A DNA stretch of 38,910 bases. Source: an uncultured Parabacteroides sp. Lineage in GTDB: Bacteria; Bacteroidota; Bacteroidia; Bacteroidales; Tannerellaceae. Position 1 is the first letter of the stretch; every line of letters begins with the position of its first letter. Made by a program: the position numbers and the translations under genes. A model generated the notes under the pieces. The model was given only the letters and a program-made list of their open reading frames with translations, did no database searches and was not told the DNA's origin. The stretch spans positions 1-38,910 of the forward strand of contig CASEGC010000067.1 in NCBI GenBank assembly GCA_949287365.1, given 5' to 3'. Positions 27,895 through 37,983 of this stretch are shown here, piece by piece.

Positions 27895-29669
27895 TGTATT
27901 TGATTTTTAACGGGTTGTTCGTTGGGAAAATTTTGTACGGCGGTCATCACTCTTAAGAGATTACCGCCCCATATTTTCTGTATGTCTTCATCCGAGTATC
28001 CTTCTTTAATGAGTCTGACCGTGATGTTTATCAACTCGTTGGCCGCCGCACATCCGATTACTTCCCCATCACCGTCGAAGTCGGAACCGATACCTACGTG
28101 GTCGATACCTACTAAATTGACGATATGATTAATGTGCCGAATCACGTCGCTGAGGGAGGCTTTCTCCTCTTCCTTATTGATGAATCCCTTATATAGACAG
28201 ACTTGTGCCACGCCTCCATGGGCGGCCAAGGCCTTCAATTGTTCGTCTGTTAGGTTACGAGGGTGATCGCACAAGGCTCGGGCGGAAGAATGAGAGGCGA
28301 TAACCGGAACCTCGCTAAGTCTCAGGACATCATAGATGGTACTTTCAGCGGCATGAGATATGTCGATCATGATGCCTAATCGATTCATCTCCTTGACCAC
28401 TTCCTTTCCAAATGGACTTAGTCCGTTCCATTCCTGATTCCCTTTGGCGGAGTCGCAAATATCATTGTCCCCGTTATGGCATAAGGTGATATAGGAAACT
28501 CCCATCTCCTTAAACATCCGAAGGTTATCGATGCGTTTCCCTAAAGCGTATCCGTTCTCTACACCTAAGCAAATCACTTTTTTACCTTGCTTTTTACCTT
28601 CTATAATCTCTTCAGGTGTTGTCGCTATGAGCATCCTGTCAGGATTCAATAGCTGTTGCCGTTTGATTTGCTTTAATCGTTCGATGGCATGGGCGGTCGC
28701 TTGGGATAATCCCTCCTCATCTCTTTTGCCTTGAGGAATATAAGCTACCATGAAAACTGTGTCTATAAGCCCTTCTTCCATGAGAGGAAGATTTACTTTT
28801 CCACCCGCTCTCTCCCCTAAGTTAAACTCTTTCGGAAAAATCATAGGGGTGTCCGTATGCGAATCAATCGTAATGAAACGTTGGTGGAACGCTTTCGCTT
28901 TTGCGAAACGGCTTGCGTTTTCTATATGGTAGGCGAATAGACTTCTCATCTTTTCGTCTCCTTTAGATGCCATGGCTTCCGGATGCCATTGGATACTGAA
29001 AATCGTTTTCTCTATGTTTTCGATACCTTCGTTAATATCGTCCGATGCTGTTGCTGTAGCCCTGAATCCGGGTGCTATCTCTTTGATGGCCTGATGGTGG
29101 AAAGAATTGACCAAGATACGCTTTTCTCCTTTAAAGATGCTCCATAACCGATTCCCGTTTTCTTCGAGGGTGACAGAATGGGAAGGATATTCTCGGGCGG
29201 ATACTTGGCTATGTTTTAATAAGGGTGATTCCGCTTGCGAGTGGATGTCTTGATAAATACTCCCGCCGAAAGCGACATTGATAATCTGATGCCCTCTGCA
29301 AATGCCCATGATCGGGAGTTGCCGGTTCTCCGCTAACCGGAGTAAGATAAGGTCATATTCATCCCGAAAATTATCCACCTCCTGCAATTGGGGAATAGGT
29401 TCTTCGTCCGTGTAAAGCGGATTGATATCGCCCCCTCCACTCATGAGTAATCCATCCAAACCGGAGACTAATATGTCCAAAGCCTTGATATCCGTGATTA
29501 CGGGAATAAGGACCGGCACTCCTCCCGCCTCCAAAATCGCTTGTACATAGTTCTCGCCTATGCATGACATTCCCTCTTTCCTGTTGGCGGAAATCCCGAT
29601 GACCGGCATGTGTTGTCTCTTTACCGAGGTACACTGGTCGATATGTTCTTGAAGCTCTTGTAAGTTCAT
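27891..29669 (-). CDS. Cytosolic fusion of C26-type gamma-glutamyl hydrolase and M19 dipeptidase
   Basis: 592-residue paralogue of the following gene but without a signal peptide (MNLQELQEHIDQC). The C26 half has Cys124 in GICRGHQIIN and His229/Glu231 in SIQWHPEAM. The M19 half has His271-Asp273 in IDSHTDTPM, GVENGYALG, IDISHAAES, IASHSSAR and GIGSDFDGD. All catalytic residues are intact in both halves. The ATGA overlap with the secreted copy shows tight coupling. Together with the M28 and sufE genes it forms a leftward run separated from gyrB by a 79-bp inverted repeat. Confidence 0.9.
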   Translation of the reverse strand: MNLQELQEHIDQCTSVKRQHMPVIGISANRKEGMSCIGENYVQAILEAGGVPVLIPVITDIKALDILVSGLDGLLMSGGGDINPLYTDEEPIPQLQEVDNFRDEYDLILLRLAENRQLPIMGICRGHQIINVAFGGSIYQDIHSQAESPLLKHSQVSAREYPSHSVTLEENGNRLWSIFKGEKRILVNSFHHQAIKEIAPGFRATATASDDINEGIENIEKTIFSIQWHPEAMASKGDEKMRSLFAYHIENASRFAKAKAFHQRFITIDSHTDTPMIFPKEFNLGERAGGKVNLPLMEEGLIDTVFMVAYIPQGKRDEEGLSQATAHAIERLKQIKRQQLLNPDRMLIATTPEEIIEGKKQGKKVICLGVENGYALGKRIDNLRMFKEMGVSYITLCHNGDNDICDSAKGNQEWNGLSPFGKEVVKEMNRLGIMIDISHAAESTIYDVLRLSEVPVIASHSSARALCDHPRNLTDEQLKALAAHGGVAQVCLYKGFINKEEEKASLSDVIRHINHIVNLVGIDHVGIGSDFDGDGEVIGCAAANELINITVRLIKEGYSDEDIQKIWGGNLLRVMTAVQNFPNEQPVKNQIQ

Positions 29670-29682
29670 GGGATTTATTGGA

Positions 29683-29761
29683 ATTTATGATTTATAATTC
29701 CTGATTTATGAATTACGTTTGGATATATGGAATCATAAATCGGGAATTATAAATCATAAAT
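29683..29761. repeat. 29-bp inverted repeat between gyrB and the peptidase operon
   Basis: Arms 29683-29711 and 29733-29761 are complementary at 28 of 29 positions around a 21-nt loop. Each arm is A/T-rich, built from ATTTATGATTTATAATTCC. It begins 3 bp after the gyrB stop. It could be a rho-independent-like terminator, though no T-run follows, or a small MITE-like element. Confidence 0.75.
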
Positions 29762-29764
29762 GAG

Positions 29765-31762
<1,998 letters not shown>

Positions 31763-31774
31763 TCAAAAATCTAA

Positions 31775-31806
31775 CAAATGTAGTGATTTTTATTGAGATG
31801 GTGAAA
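31775..31806 (-). promoter_or_regulatory. Promoter for gyrB
   Basis: TACATTTG (31775-31782, minus strand) with TTTC (31803-31806) at a 20-nt spacing fits TTTG/TAnnTTTG with one mismatch. The leader would be about 50 nt. Confidence 0.65.
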
Positions 31807-31900
31807 ACAGAGGCGTGAAAATAGTGAAAAACGGGGAAGACCATAGAATAGAAGTGAAAAGAGGAAAATGGATATAAAACCATCTCCCTCTTCGATTAAG

Positions 31901-31972
31901 TAGCCCATAGGGGAATCGAACCCCTCTTTCAAGAATGAAAATCTTGCGTCCTAGCCGATAGACGAATGGGCC
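31901..31972 (-). tRNA. tRNA-Glu (anticodon TTC), copy 2
   Basis: 72 nt on the minus strand. The acceptor GGCCCAT pairs with ATGGGCT (G1-U72 wobble), the anticodon stem CAAGA/TCTTG carries loop TTTTCAT giving anticodon TTC, and the T-arm is GGGGTTCGATTCCCC. CCA is not encoded. It is identical to the copy at 32335-32406 and lies 9 bp after the rpsT terminator. Confidence 0.95.
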
Positions 31973-31980
31973 ATCGCATT

Positions 31981-32009
31981 AAAAAGCCGGGCTACGGAAG
32001 TCCGGCTTT
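31981..32009 (-). terminator. Terminator after rpsT
   Basis: On the minus strand, AAAGCCGGACT and AGCCCGGCTTTTT form a GC-rich hairpin with a T-run, 30 bp past the rpsT stop and just before the second tRNA-Glu. Confidence 0.8.
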
Positions 32010-32038
32010 ATGTTTTCTTAAGACGTAAAGGCACTCGC

Positions 32039-32293
32039 TTACGCCAATCCATTCACGTGCTTAGCCAATTTGGATTTCAAATTGCCAGCCTTGTTCTTGT
32101 GGATGACGTTCTTCTTCGCCAACTTGTCCAACATGGAACATACCTTCGGGTACAAAGCTTGAGCTTCGTTCTTGTCCTCTAAAGCACGCAAGGCTCTTAC
32201 CGCATTTCTAGCGGTTTTGGCGTAATATCTATTACGCAGACGTCTCGCGCTTGTTTGTCTGATTCTCTTGATAGATGACTTATGGTTTGCCAT
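32039..32293 (-). CDS. rpsT: 30S ribosomal protein S20
   Basis: 84-residue S20, a primary 16S rRNA-binding protein of the small subunit. It has the basic helical N-terminus ([21 protein letters not shown]) and the conserved C-terminal [19 protein letters not shown]. It lies between two identical tRNA-Glu genes and probably shares the promoter at 32466-32496 with the upstream one. A terminator follows at 31981-32009. Confidence 0.97.
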   Translation of the reverse strand: MANHKSSIKRIRQTSARRLRNRYYAKTARNAVRALRALEDKNEAQALYPKVCSMLDKLAKKNVIHKNKAGNLKSKLAKHVNGLA

Positions 32294-32334
32294 TTTCTAG
32301 ATCTTCTCTTTTTATGTTTTTAATTTTATTATCG

Positions 32335-32406
32335 TAGCCCATAGGGGAATCGAACCCCTCTTTCAAGAATGAAAATCTTGCGTCCTAGCCGATAGACGAA
32401 TGGGCC
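32335..32406 (-). tRNA. tRNA-Glu (anticodon TTC), copy 1
   Basis: Same 72-nt sequence and fold as the gene at 31901-31972, anticodon TTC. It lies between the strong promoter at 32466-32496 and rpsT (41-bp gap), so it heads a tRNA-rpsT transcript. Confidence 0.95.
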
Positions 32407-32465
32407 ATCGAACCCAAAGTTCTCTTTTTTAATGTTATAAGAAATGGATTTCTTAATTGCGTGTG

Positions 32466-32496
32466 CAAAGATAGATGTTCTTGTCGAACTGGCAAA
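32466..32496 (-). promoter_or_regulatory. Promoter for tRNA-Glu and rpsT
   Basis: Minus-strand TTTG (32493-32496), a 19-nt spacer and TATCTTTG (32466-32473) match the Bacteroidetes consensus exactly. Confidence 0.85.
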
Positions 32497-32590
32497 GCGT
32501 TTCAGGGGAAAAAATCAAACCGACCGGTGTTTTAACTTCTGTTTAGAAACGAGAGTCTTAGGTAGTCGGGGGACGTTCACTTCTTTGTAT

Positions 32591-32598
32591 TATCTTTG
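32591..32598 (+). promoter_or_regulatory. -7 element for recO
   Basis: TATCTTTG matches TAnnTTTG, 21 bp before the recO ATG at 32620. The -33 region is not conserved. Confidence 0.45.
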
Positions 32599-32619
32599 GG
32601 TTTCCTAAAATATAAGACT

Positions 32620-33348
32620 ATGTTTTGTAAGACGAGAGGGATAGTTTTGCGCGCGGTACCTTATAGCGATAAATATTCTATAATACATATATATACCGAG
32701 GCGTTTGGGCGTGCCTCATATTTGGTCAGTCACGTACGGGGAAGAAAGAGCGTGGTGTCGAGAGCTTTGTTTATCCCTTTGTCCGTGTTGGAGATGGAGG
32801 TGGAACATTCGTTGAAGCGGGATTTGCATCGGATAAAAGAGACTCGGATTTGTTTTCCCGTGAATAATATCGGTTGTGATCCGGTCAAGAACGCTTTGGC
32901 GCTTTTCTTGTCGGAAGTCCTGTTTCGGGTAATAAGAGACACGGAACCGGATGTCCGCTTGTTTGGTTATTTATATGAGTCGATACATCTGCTGGAATAC
33001 GCGGATAAGGGAATCGCTAATTTTCATATCGTTTTCTTGTTGGGGCTCTTGAAGTGCTTGGGGATTTTCCCGAACGTGGAGACTCATGAGGAAGGTTCTT
33101 TTTTCGATATGCGGGATGGCGTGTTTACGGGCCATCTTCCATTGCATCGACATTATTTGAATCAAGAGGAGAGCGCGTTTTTCTATCGTTTGCTTCGTGT
33201 CAACTTCGAGAATATGTCGTTATACCTGTTTTCCCGGCAGGACAGGATGCGGATTATCCACAAAATCTTGGAGTATTACCGTTTGCATCTTCCAGATTTT
33301 CCGGAAATCAAGTCCTTGGAGATATTGAGTAGCCTGTTTGATGAATAG
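32620..33348 (+). CDS. recO: DNA repair protein RecO
   Basis: Mediator that helps load RecA in the RecFOR recombination pathway. The start chosen is ATG 32620 (MFCKTRGIVLRAVPYSDK, 242 residues). The in-frame TTG at 32596 lies inside the -7 promoter element and is rejected. The N-terminal OB-fold motif RGIVLRAVPYSDKYSIIHIYTE and the following helical domain fit the Bacteroidetes RecO type. The four-cysteine zinc site of some RecO proteins is not present. It is monocistronic and closed by the hairpin at 33375-33413. Confidence 0.92.
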   Translation: MFCKTRGIVLRAVPYSDKYSIIHIYTEAFGRASYLVSHVRGRKSVVSRALFIPLSVLEMEVEHSLKRDLHRIKETRICFPVNNIGCDPVKNALALFLSEVLFRVIRDTEPDVRLFGYLYESIHLLEYADKGIANFHIVFLLGLLKCLGIFPNVETHEEGSFFDMRDGVFTGHLPLHRHYLNQEESAFFYRLLRVNFENMSLYLFSRQDRMRIIHKILEYYRLHLPDFPEIKSLEILSSLFDE

Positions 33349-33374
33349 TCGGGGGAGAATATTAACGATATTCG

Positions 33375-33413
33375 CGTCAAGGCTTCGTGAAAATTTCTCA
33401 CGAAGCCTTGACG
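33375..33413. terminator. Bidirectional hairpin between recO and the CE7 gene
   Basis: CGTCAAGGCTTCGTGA and TCACGAAGCCTTGACG form a perfect 16-bp stem around a 7-nt loop. Genes converge on it from both sides. No T-run is present, so it is a strong structural barrier rather than a classical terminator. Confidence 0.7.
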
Positions 33414-33434
33414 TTAGATATTCGATGGTGCCTC

Positions 33435-34724
33435 TTATTCTTCTACCTTCAGTTGTCCGCGGAGCCATTTTTGCCATTCGTCCCATTGCTCTTGATACCA
33501 ATAATGGCCGGTTTCGATATAAAGGCTCAGTTCTTTGGGTGACGTGATGACATTGTAAGCCGAGTACATGGAGGTCGGCGGGCAAGTCTCGTCGTTAAAA
33601 CCCCAACTGAACCAGCCGGGAACTTTTAATAGGCGGGCGAAGTTCACGGTGTCATAATAGCGGAGGGTTTGTTGTTCCTCTTCGCTGGGCGTTTCTTCAT
33701 AAAAATAGTAGTGCGGCCAACCGCAAGCGCGTTTTTTTATGGAGGCCTCATGGTCGCAAAGCGCGGGAACGACGGCGGCGAAGAATGAGACGCGTGAGTC
33801 AAGTGCGGCGGTAATCACCGAGAGCGCTCCTCCTTGGCTGGAACCGGTCACTCCAAGTGTCTGCCCGTCGAATTGGGGAAGCTCGCAAAGGAAATCGACC
33901 GCGCGTAAGACTCCTGTGATGACTCGGTTGTAATAGAATTGGTCCCTGTTATTCCTCCTGAAGGTCTGATAATTGTTTAAGGCTCCGGAAGCCAATGCGT
34001 TATATACGTCGGGAGCCATCGTGACCGGTATCCCGTGTATGCCTATTTCCAGCGTGATGAGTTTTCCCGGTGCCGTATAGCTGTCGCCTCCATAAGGACG
34101 GACACCCGCCCCCGGTACACGCAATAGAGCAGGGTATTTCCCCTCTTTCTTGGGGACGCTGAGAATGCCGTAAAAGCGTCCTTTTCCCTCCGCCACTTGG
34201 AAACTGACATGATAGACATTATTCGTGGCGGTGCATCGTTCGGGAAGCAGGGTCATGGTTGGATTTAGCGGAGTCTGTCGGGCCCGCGCCAATGTTTTTC
34301 CCCAGAACTCTTGGAAATCGGAGGGTAATTGGGTGATAGGTCGCAAATTCTCGGGTGCGTAAGCGGCCGTGGCCAATCCCGTGTAAGTCCGTCCGTTTAC
34401 GTGGGCCTTTACCTTGCAACGTAAGAATCCAGGTTCTTTCATGGAGCCTCGTAGCTGAAGTTTCCCGTTTTTGAGTTGAACATCTTTCTGCGTTTCCGTG
34501 GGGTACATTTCCGGCCCTAACTCATAGTCGATAGTGACATCTTCCAGCGGGTTTTGGGCTTTTATGACACGTACCGTGAAGGTGCATGTCTCGTTCAAGC
34601 GATATGTCCAATCGGGATGATCGGGAGACACCAGCACGAAGATCTCTTTATCCCGGATTTGTGCCTCTCCGCGGAATATGACCGTGAGCAACAGGCAAGC
34701 GAATAACATCAAGAATTTTTTCAT
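33435..34724 (-). CDS. Acetyl xylan esterase / cephalosporin-C deacetylase family (CE7), secreted
   Basis: 429-residue alpha/beta-hydrolase with a signal peptide (cleavage near GEAQ, 19-22). An N-terminal beta-domain (about 25-125) precedes the AXE1/CE7 domain. The catalytic triad is visible: Ser296 in GVTGSSQGGA, Asp378 in GFNDETCPP and His407 in ETGHYW. RVPGAGVRPYGGD (about 202-214) is the oxyanion-side motif. It removes acetyl groups from sugars; the substrate is not known. It follows the GH20 gene by 38 bp in one operon, so de-acetylation of amino-sugar-containing glycans is plausible. Confidence 0.9.
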   Translation of the reverse strand: MKKFLMLFACLLLTVIFRGEAQIRDKEIFVLVSPDHPDWTYRLNETCTFTVRVIKAQNPLEDVTIDYELGPEMYPTETQKDVQLKNGKLQLRGSMKEPGFLRCKVKAHVNGRTYTGLATAAYAPENLRPITQLPSDFQEFWGKTLARARQTPLNPTMTLLPERCTATNNVYHVSFQVAEGKGRFYGILSVPKKEGKYPALLRVPGAGVRPYGGDSYTAPGKLITLEIGIHGIPVTMAPDVYNALASGALNNYQTFRRNNRDQFYYNRVITGVLRAVDFLCELPQFDGQTLGVTGSSQGGALSVITAALDSRVSFFAAVVPALCDHEASIKKRACGWPHYYFYEETPSEEEQQTLRYYDTVNFARLLKVPGWFSWGFNDETCPPTSMYSAYNVITSPKELSLYIETGHYWYQEQWDEWQKWLRGQLKVEE

Positions 34725-34762
34725 GGTAAAATATTATTGTTTAAAAATCATAAATGAATCCT

Positions 34763-36940
34763 TTACCAAACCACGATCTCATCCGCGAAAATGAAACCTC
34801 CTTGCGTGCGTTTCGCTTTCATGCGGACATAGCGGGCTTTCCAGTTCCCTTCGAACGAATAGGTCTGGAAAGACAAATCCGGGTCTTTCGGGTCGATGGT
34901 GGTTTTGACCACGCCTCGCGAGGTGAAACTTTCGCCATCGTCTGACGTGAGTAGTTCCACTTCGCCCGGTTGGAAAACTCCGGGACCGATAAGTTGCATG
35001 AAACGGACGGAGACACTGCGTAACTCGGTCGATTCTCCCATGTCGATGGAGCAATCCAGATTGTCGAGATAACCTTGCCAATGGCCATCCAGATAGGTCA
35101 ATCCTCCCCGATAGCCATCCACGAGCGCGTTCATGCCTCCCGCCATATAGCCGCTGTAAAGCTTATTATAATAATGTACGGGACGGTTTATAGCCCGATG
35201 GTAATCGATGGACTTCTGGGTCGGCGTGCCTTGTGGTGTCCCGTCGCGGAAAATGGCTGCCACGATACGGGCGGAGTCGGTCACGGTAATTGGGCTTTCA
35301 TAAAGTGCCGAAGCGGTGGTCGGTGATGTTCCGTCGGTCGTATAACGGATTTCCGCCGGATATTTTTCCGCGTCGAGCTTCACGGCGATTTGCCGTTTCG
35401 TGGTATCGACCTTCATGGTCACCTCCAGCTCGTCGGAGAGGGTGAAACAATTAATTCCTTGCGCTTGCAGGCGGGGAATGTGCGCGTTGAGGCGGGGCTT
35501 GAAATCATCCCAGTCTCGGAGCGCTTGGGGAGTCCATCCTATCTCGGCTACCGCCAAGGCACGCGGAAACATCATGTATTCCAAATGGTCGGCGGTCTGG
35601 ATGTATTCGGTCCACGTGTTGGCTTGTACGCCAAGGATATGCCGTTGTTCCTCCTCCGTGAGCGAGTCGGCCGGTATCGGGTCATAGCTATATACCTTTT
35701 TGATTGGCGTGTAGCCGCCTATCGCGTAAGGTTGCGTCTTGGGGTCGGCTTGATAGAAATCGAGATACATATAATTGCCGGGTGTCATCACCACGTCGTG
35801 TCCCATGCGTGCCGCCTTGATGCCGCCCTCTTCGCCCCGCCACGACATGACGGTCGCCTCCGGAGCCAATCCGCCTTGCAGGATTTCGTCCCAGCCAATC
35901 AAGTGACGTCCTTTGGCGGTCAGGAAGGAGTCGGCGTGATGAATCATGTAGCTTTGCAGCTCGTCTACGTCTTTCATCCCCTCGCGGCGCATCAACGCCT
36001 GGCATTTCGGGCAGGTTTTCCATGCGCTCTTACCCGCCTCGTCGCCTCCCACGTGGATGAATGGGGAGGGGAAGATTTCCATGACCTCCGTCAATATGTC
36101 TTCCATAAAGGTGAACGAGCGTTCGTTACCGATGCAGAAGTCTCCGTTTACGTAAGGCTTGCCGGAGCAACTCAGTTCCGGATAGGCTGCCAAGACCTCC
36201 TCGGAGTGGCCGGGAAACTCGACCTCCGGTATGACCTCTATGTGCCGTTCCGCGGCGTAGGCCACGATTGCCCGTAAATCCTCCTTGGTGAAATAACCGC
36301 CATACGCCCCCGGAGTGCCTTCGGGCAGGTAACGACGGTCCTTGCCGTCCCACCATTTCCTCCAGTCCGATTCGGTGCGGAAGGCGGTCTCACGGGTCAA
36401 CTTCGGATATTTGTCGCTCTCGAAACGCCATCCGCCGGCATCGGTCAGGTGCATATGCAGGCGATTCAGTTTATATCGCGACATCACGTCGAGTAGTTTC
36501 ATCACCTCCTCTTTCGGGAAGAAATGGCGCGACACGTCCAAATGTAATCCCCGGTACCGGAAGCGAGGCGCGTCCGTTATCTCCACGCAAGGGACATTCC
36601 CGTCATGGTATAGTTGCCGTAACGTCTGCATGCCGTAAAACAGGCCGGCGTCCGTGTTGGCTCGCAACTCAATCCCTCCGCTTGTCACGAGCAATTGGTA
36701 GGCCTCCGGATTGCCGGAGCCGATGTTATCTTCCAAGACAAGTTTGATTCGCTCGGAGGGCTGGCCGGAGAACAGCTCTGCGCTGTCTATCGGGCATACG
36801 CCTCCGGTGAGCCGCGTTTCCGCGGGACGAGGAATCAAATAGGTCTCTTGTACGCTTTTCGGTGCGCAGGCGAACAAACATAACGAACCGGCTACGAGCC
36901 ATCCGTTGACATACTTGCGAAACTGTTCAGGCAATGACAT
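34763..36940 (-). CDS. GH20 beta-N-acetylhexosaminidase, lipoprotein
   Basis: 725 residues with a lipobox (SLCLFACAP, Cys25). The GH20b domain (about 35-120) is followed by the catalytic TIM barrel, with FRYRGLHLDVSRHF (127-140), HLTDAGGWR and the catalytic Asp300-Glu301 pair in HVGGDEAGKSAW. GWDEILQGGLAPEATVMSWRG follows. The C-terminus holds a chitobiase-like region (RYTTDGTSPTTAS) and a discoidin-like carbohydrate-binding domain. It cuts terminal beta-GlcNAc or GalNAc by substrate-assisted retention. It forms an operon with the CE7 esterase, with a promoter at 36968-36999. Confidence 0.95.
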   Translation of the reverse strand: MSLPEQFRKYVNGWLVAGSLCLFACAPKSVQETYLIPRPAETRLTGGVCPIDSAELFSGQPSERIKLVLEDNIGSGNPEAYQLLVTSGGIELRANTDAGLFYGMQTLRQLYHDGNVPCVEITDAPRFRYRGLHLDVSRHFFPKEEVMKLLDVMSRYKLNRLHMHLTDAGGWRFESDKYPKLTRETAFRTESDWRKWWDGKDRRYLPEGTPGAYGGYFTKEDLRAIVAYAAERHIEVIPEVEFPGHSEEVLAAYPELSCSGKPYVNGDFCIGNERSFTFMEDILTEVMEIFPSPFIHVGGDEAGKSAWKTCPKCQALMRREGMKDVDELQSYMIHHADSFLTAKGRHLIGWDEILQGGLAPEATVMSWRGEEGGIKAARMGHDVVMTPGNYMYLDFYQADPKTQPYAIGGYTPIKKVYSYDPIPADSLTEEEQRHILGVQANTWTEYIQTADHLEYMMFPRALAVAEIGWTPQALRDWDDFKPRLNAHIPRLQAQGINCFTLSDELEVTMKVDTTKRQIAVKLDAEKYPAEIRYTTDGTSPTTASALYESPITVTDSARIVAAIFRDGTPQGTPTQKSIDYHRAINRPVHYYNKLYSGYMAGGMNALVDGYRGGLTYLDGHWQGYLDNLDCSIDMGESTELRSVSVRFMQLIGPGVFQPGEVELLTSDDGESFTSRGVVKTTIDPKDPDLSFQTYSFEGNWKARYVRMKAKRTQGGFIFADEIVVW

Positions 36941-36967
36941 AACTTTTCCTTTTTATATAATGAAGCG

Positions 36968-36999
36968 TAAATATATGGAAAAATATTTGAATGACGAAA
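36968..36999 (-). promoter_or_regulatory. Promoter for the GH20-CE7 operon
   Basis: Minus-strand TTTC (36996-36999), a 20-nt spacer and TATATTTA (36968-36975) match the consensus with one mismatch in each box. Confidence 0.5.
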
Positions 37000-37005
37000 G
37001 AAGAT

Positions 37006-37110
37006 TCATCGGCGAGATACTTTTGTCTCGTCGTGTAATTGGATAATTCCCCATATGCCTATGCAAATGGCTATAAATCCTACGATGGATAAAAAGATAA
37101 TGAGTCCCAT
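37006..37110 (-). CDS. Putative 34-residue single-span membrane peptide
   Basis: Complete ATG-to-TGA frame encoding a short protein that starts MGLIIFLSIVGF, has about 22 hydrophobic residues and ends in the charged tail HDETKVSRR. The layout fits a small membrane protein with one helix. A TACATTTG element lies upstream at 37180-37187, and the bases before the ATG are A-rich as in other Bacteroidetes genes. No family is recognised. It could be a chance frame, but its amino acid makeup is unlikely for random A/T-rich DNA. Confidence 0.55.
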   Translation of the reverse strand: MGLIIFLSIVGFIAICIGIWGIIQLHDETKVSRR

Positions 37111-37179
37111 AGTTATTTCTTTGATAATGTTAGCAATATAAGTCCGGAGATGAAACTTTTCGTTCTCCTTTCATGCTAA

Positions 37180-37187
37180 CAAATGTA
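37180..37187 (-). promoter_or_regulatory. -7 element upstream of the small membrane peptide
   Basis: TACATTTG on the minus strand matches TAnnTTTG, 70 bp before the ATG at 37110. The -33 box is weak. Confidence 0.4.
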
Positions 37188-37284
37188 AGTAAAAAACAGA
37201 ACGATTATATTTTAAATATCGAAACTTTTTGAGGAATCGTTTTTCAAGCTTGTCGGTATCGTTGGGGATGATTCTGACAAAATG

Positions 37285-37420
37285 ATAGTTTTTGACATTT
37301 TGTATTTTAAACTCCCGGAGAATCGATTTTTTCGGACCAAAGGACGAGCCGTTCGGAAATAAACGTTAATGAATGTTTAATCGTCTGATATGTAATAAAG
37401 TATGAAGAAGCGTCCTTTCG
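37285..37420. repeat. Leader-like intergenic repeat, copy L1
   Basis: About 135 nt that align with 38690-38815. Shared words include TTTTTGACATTTTGT, GAGAA, TTCGG, ACGTTAAT and TTTAATC in the same order and spacing. It is followed by a 22-nt palindromic array at 37470-37625. No open frame spans it. Confidence 0.65.
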
Positions 37421-37469
37421 TTTTAGCGTGAAAAGTGCCCCGAAAAGTATCGAAAAGGGATGTCTCAGC

Positions 37470-37625
37470 TAAACATAACGCTGTTTTTCTTCGAATAGGA
37501 TTACATTCTCTTTCGAACACGGCTATGTTTTTCTTCGGATAGAGTTCTATTTTCCTTCGAGCGTGATAATTTTTACCTCCGGAAGTAGCCTTGTTTCACC
37601 TGAAATACGACCGTGTTTCCGAATA
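37470..37625. repeat. 22-nt palindromic array after leader L1
   Basis: The unit end TTCG recurs at 37490, 37512, 37534 and 37556, with TCCG at 37578, all exactly 22 nt apart. Two shorter, decayed units follow. Unit bodies differ, but several keep inverted symmetry (for example ATAGAGTTCTAT, AACACGGCTATGTT). The remaining gap (37626-37813) has no gene that I can see. Confidence 0.8.
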
Positions 37626-37813
37626 AAAAGCCTTCCGCGGGAGCTTTTCCCCATCTATTTTGCGATTTTCGTGAAAAGCGAGTGTTATCCAAAAAAAACG
37701 AATGTCGAACATAAGGTTGGCGATATGCCGGATTAGCTTACTTTGTGTATTTCGTAAAAATGCCCTATTCTGTATAGATTCTGATACGTTCGTGTGATGT
37801 TGGTAGATGAAAG

Positions 37814-37845
37814 TTTGCCAGTTTGAAGAAAAGGTTGTACTTTCG
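37814..37845 (+). promoter_or_regulatory. Promoter for tRNA-Arg (and the VapBC-like pair)
   Basis: TTTG (37814-37817), a 20-nt spacer and TACTTTCG (37838-37845) give a near-consensus promoter 18 bp before the tRNA. Confidence 0.65.
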
Positions 37846-37863
37846 CGTTCACTTATTGTTGAT

Positions 37864-37935
37864 GGTCTCGTAGTTCAACGGATAGAATAGAAGTTTCCTA
37901 AACTTTAGATCCGGGTTCGATTCCCGGCGAGACTA
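37864..37935 (+). tRNA. tRNA-Arg (anticodon CCT)
   Basis: 72 nt. The acceptor GGTCTCG pairs with CGAGACT (G1-U72 wobble), the D-stem is GTTC/GAAT, the anticodon loop TTCCTAA gives CCT (reads AGG), and the T-arm is CCGGGTTCGATTCCCGG. CCA is not encoded. A toxin-antitoxin pair starts 48 bp downstream. Confidence 0.93.
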
Positions 37936-37983
37936 CACAATAGCCCCGGTCATAATTGTTAATTATAAGGAATAGCTACGCGA

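Noticed and set aside
29683-29761. Insertion sequence or phase-variable invertible promoter
   Set aside because: No transposase or invertase gene nearby, the 21-nt loop is too short for an invertible promoter and no target duplication is visible.
32596-32619. TTG-initiated extension of recO
   Set aside because: The TTG is part of the TATCTTTG promoter element; ATG 32620 gives a normal RecO start.
37470-37625. CRISPR array
   Set aside because: Units abut at 22 nt with no unique spacers, unit sequences vary and there are no cas genes in the window.
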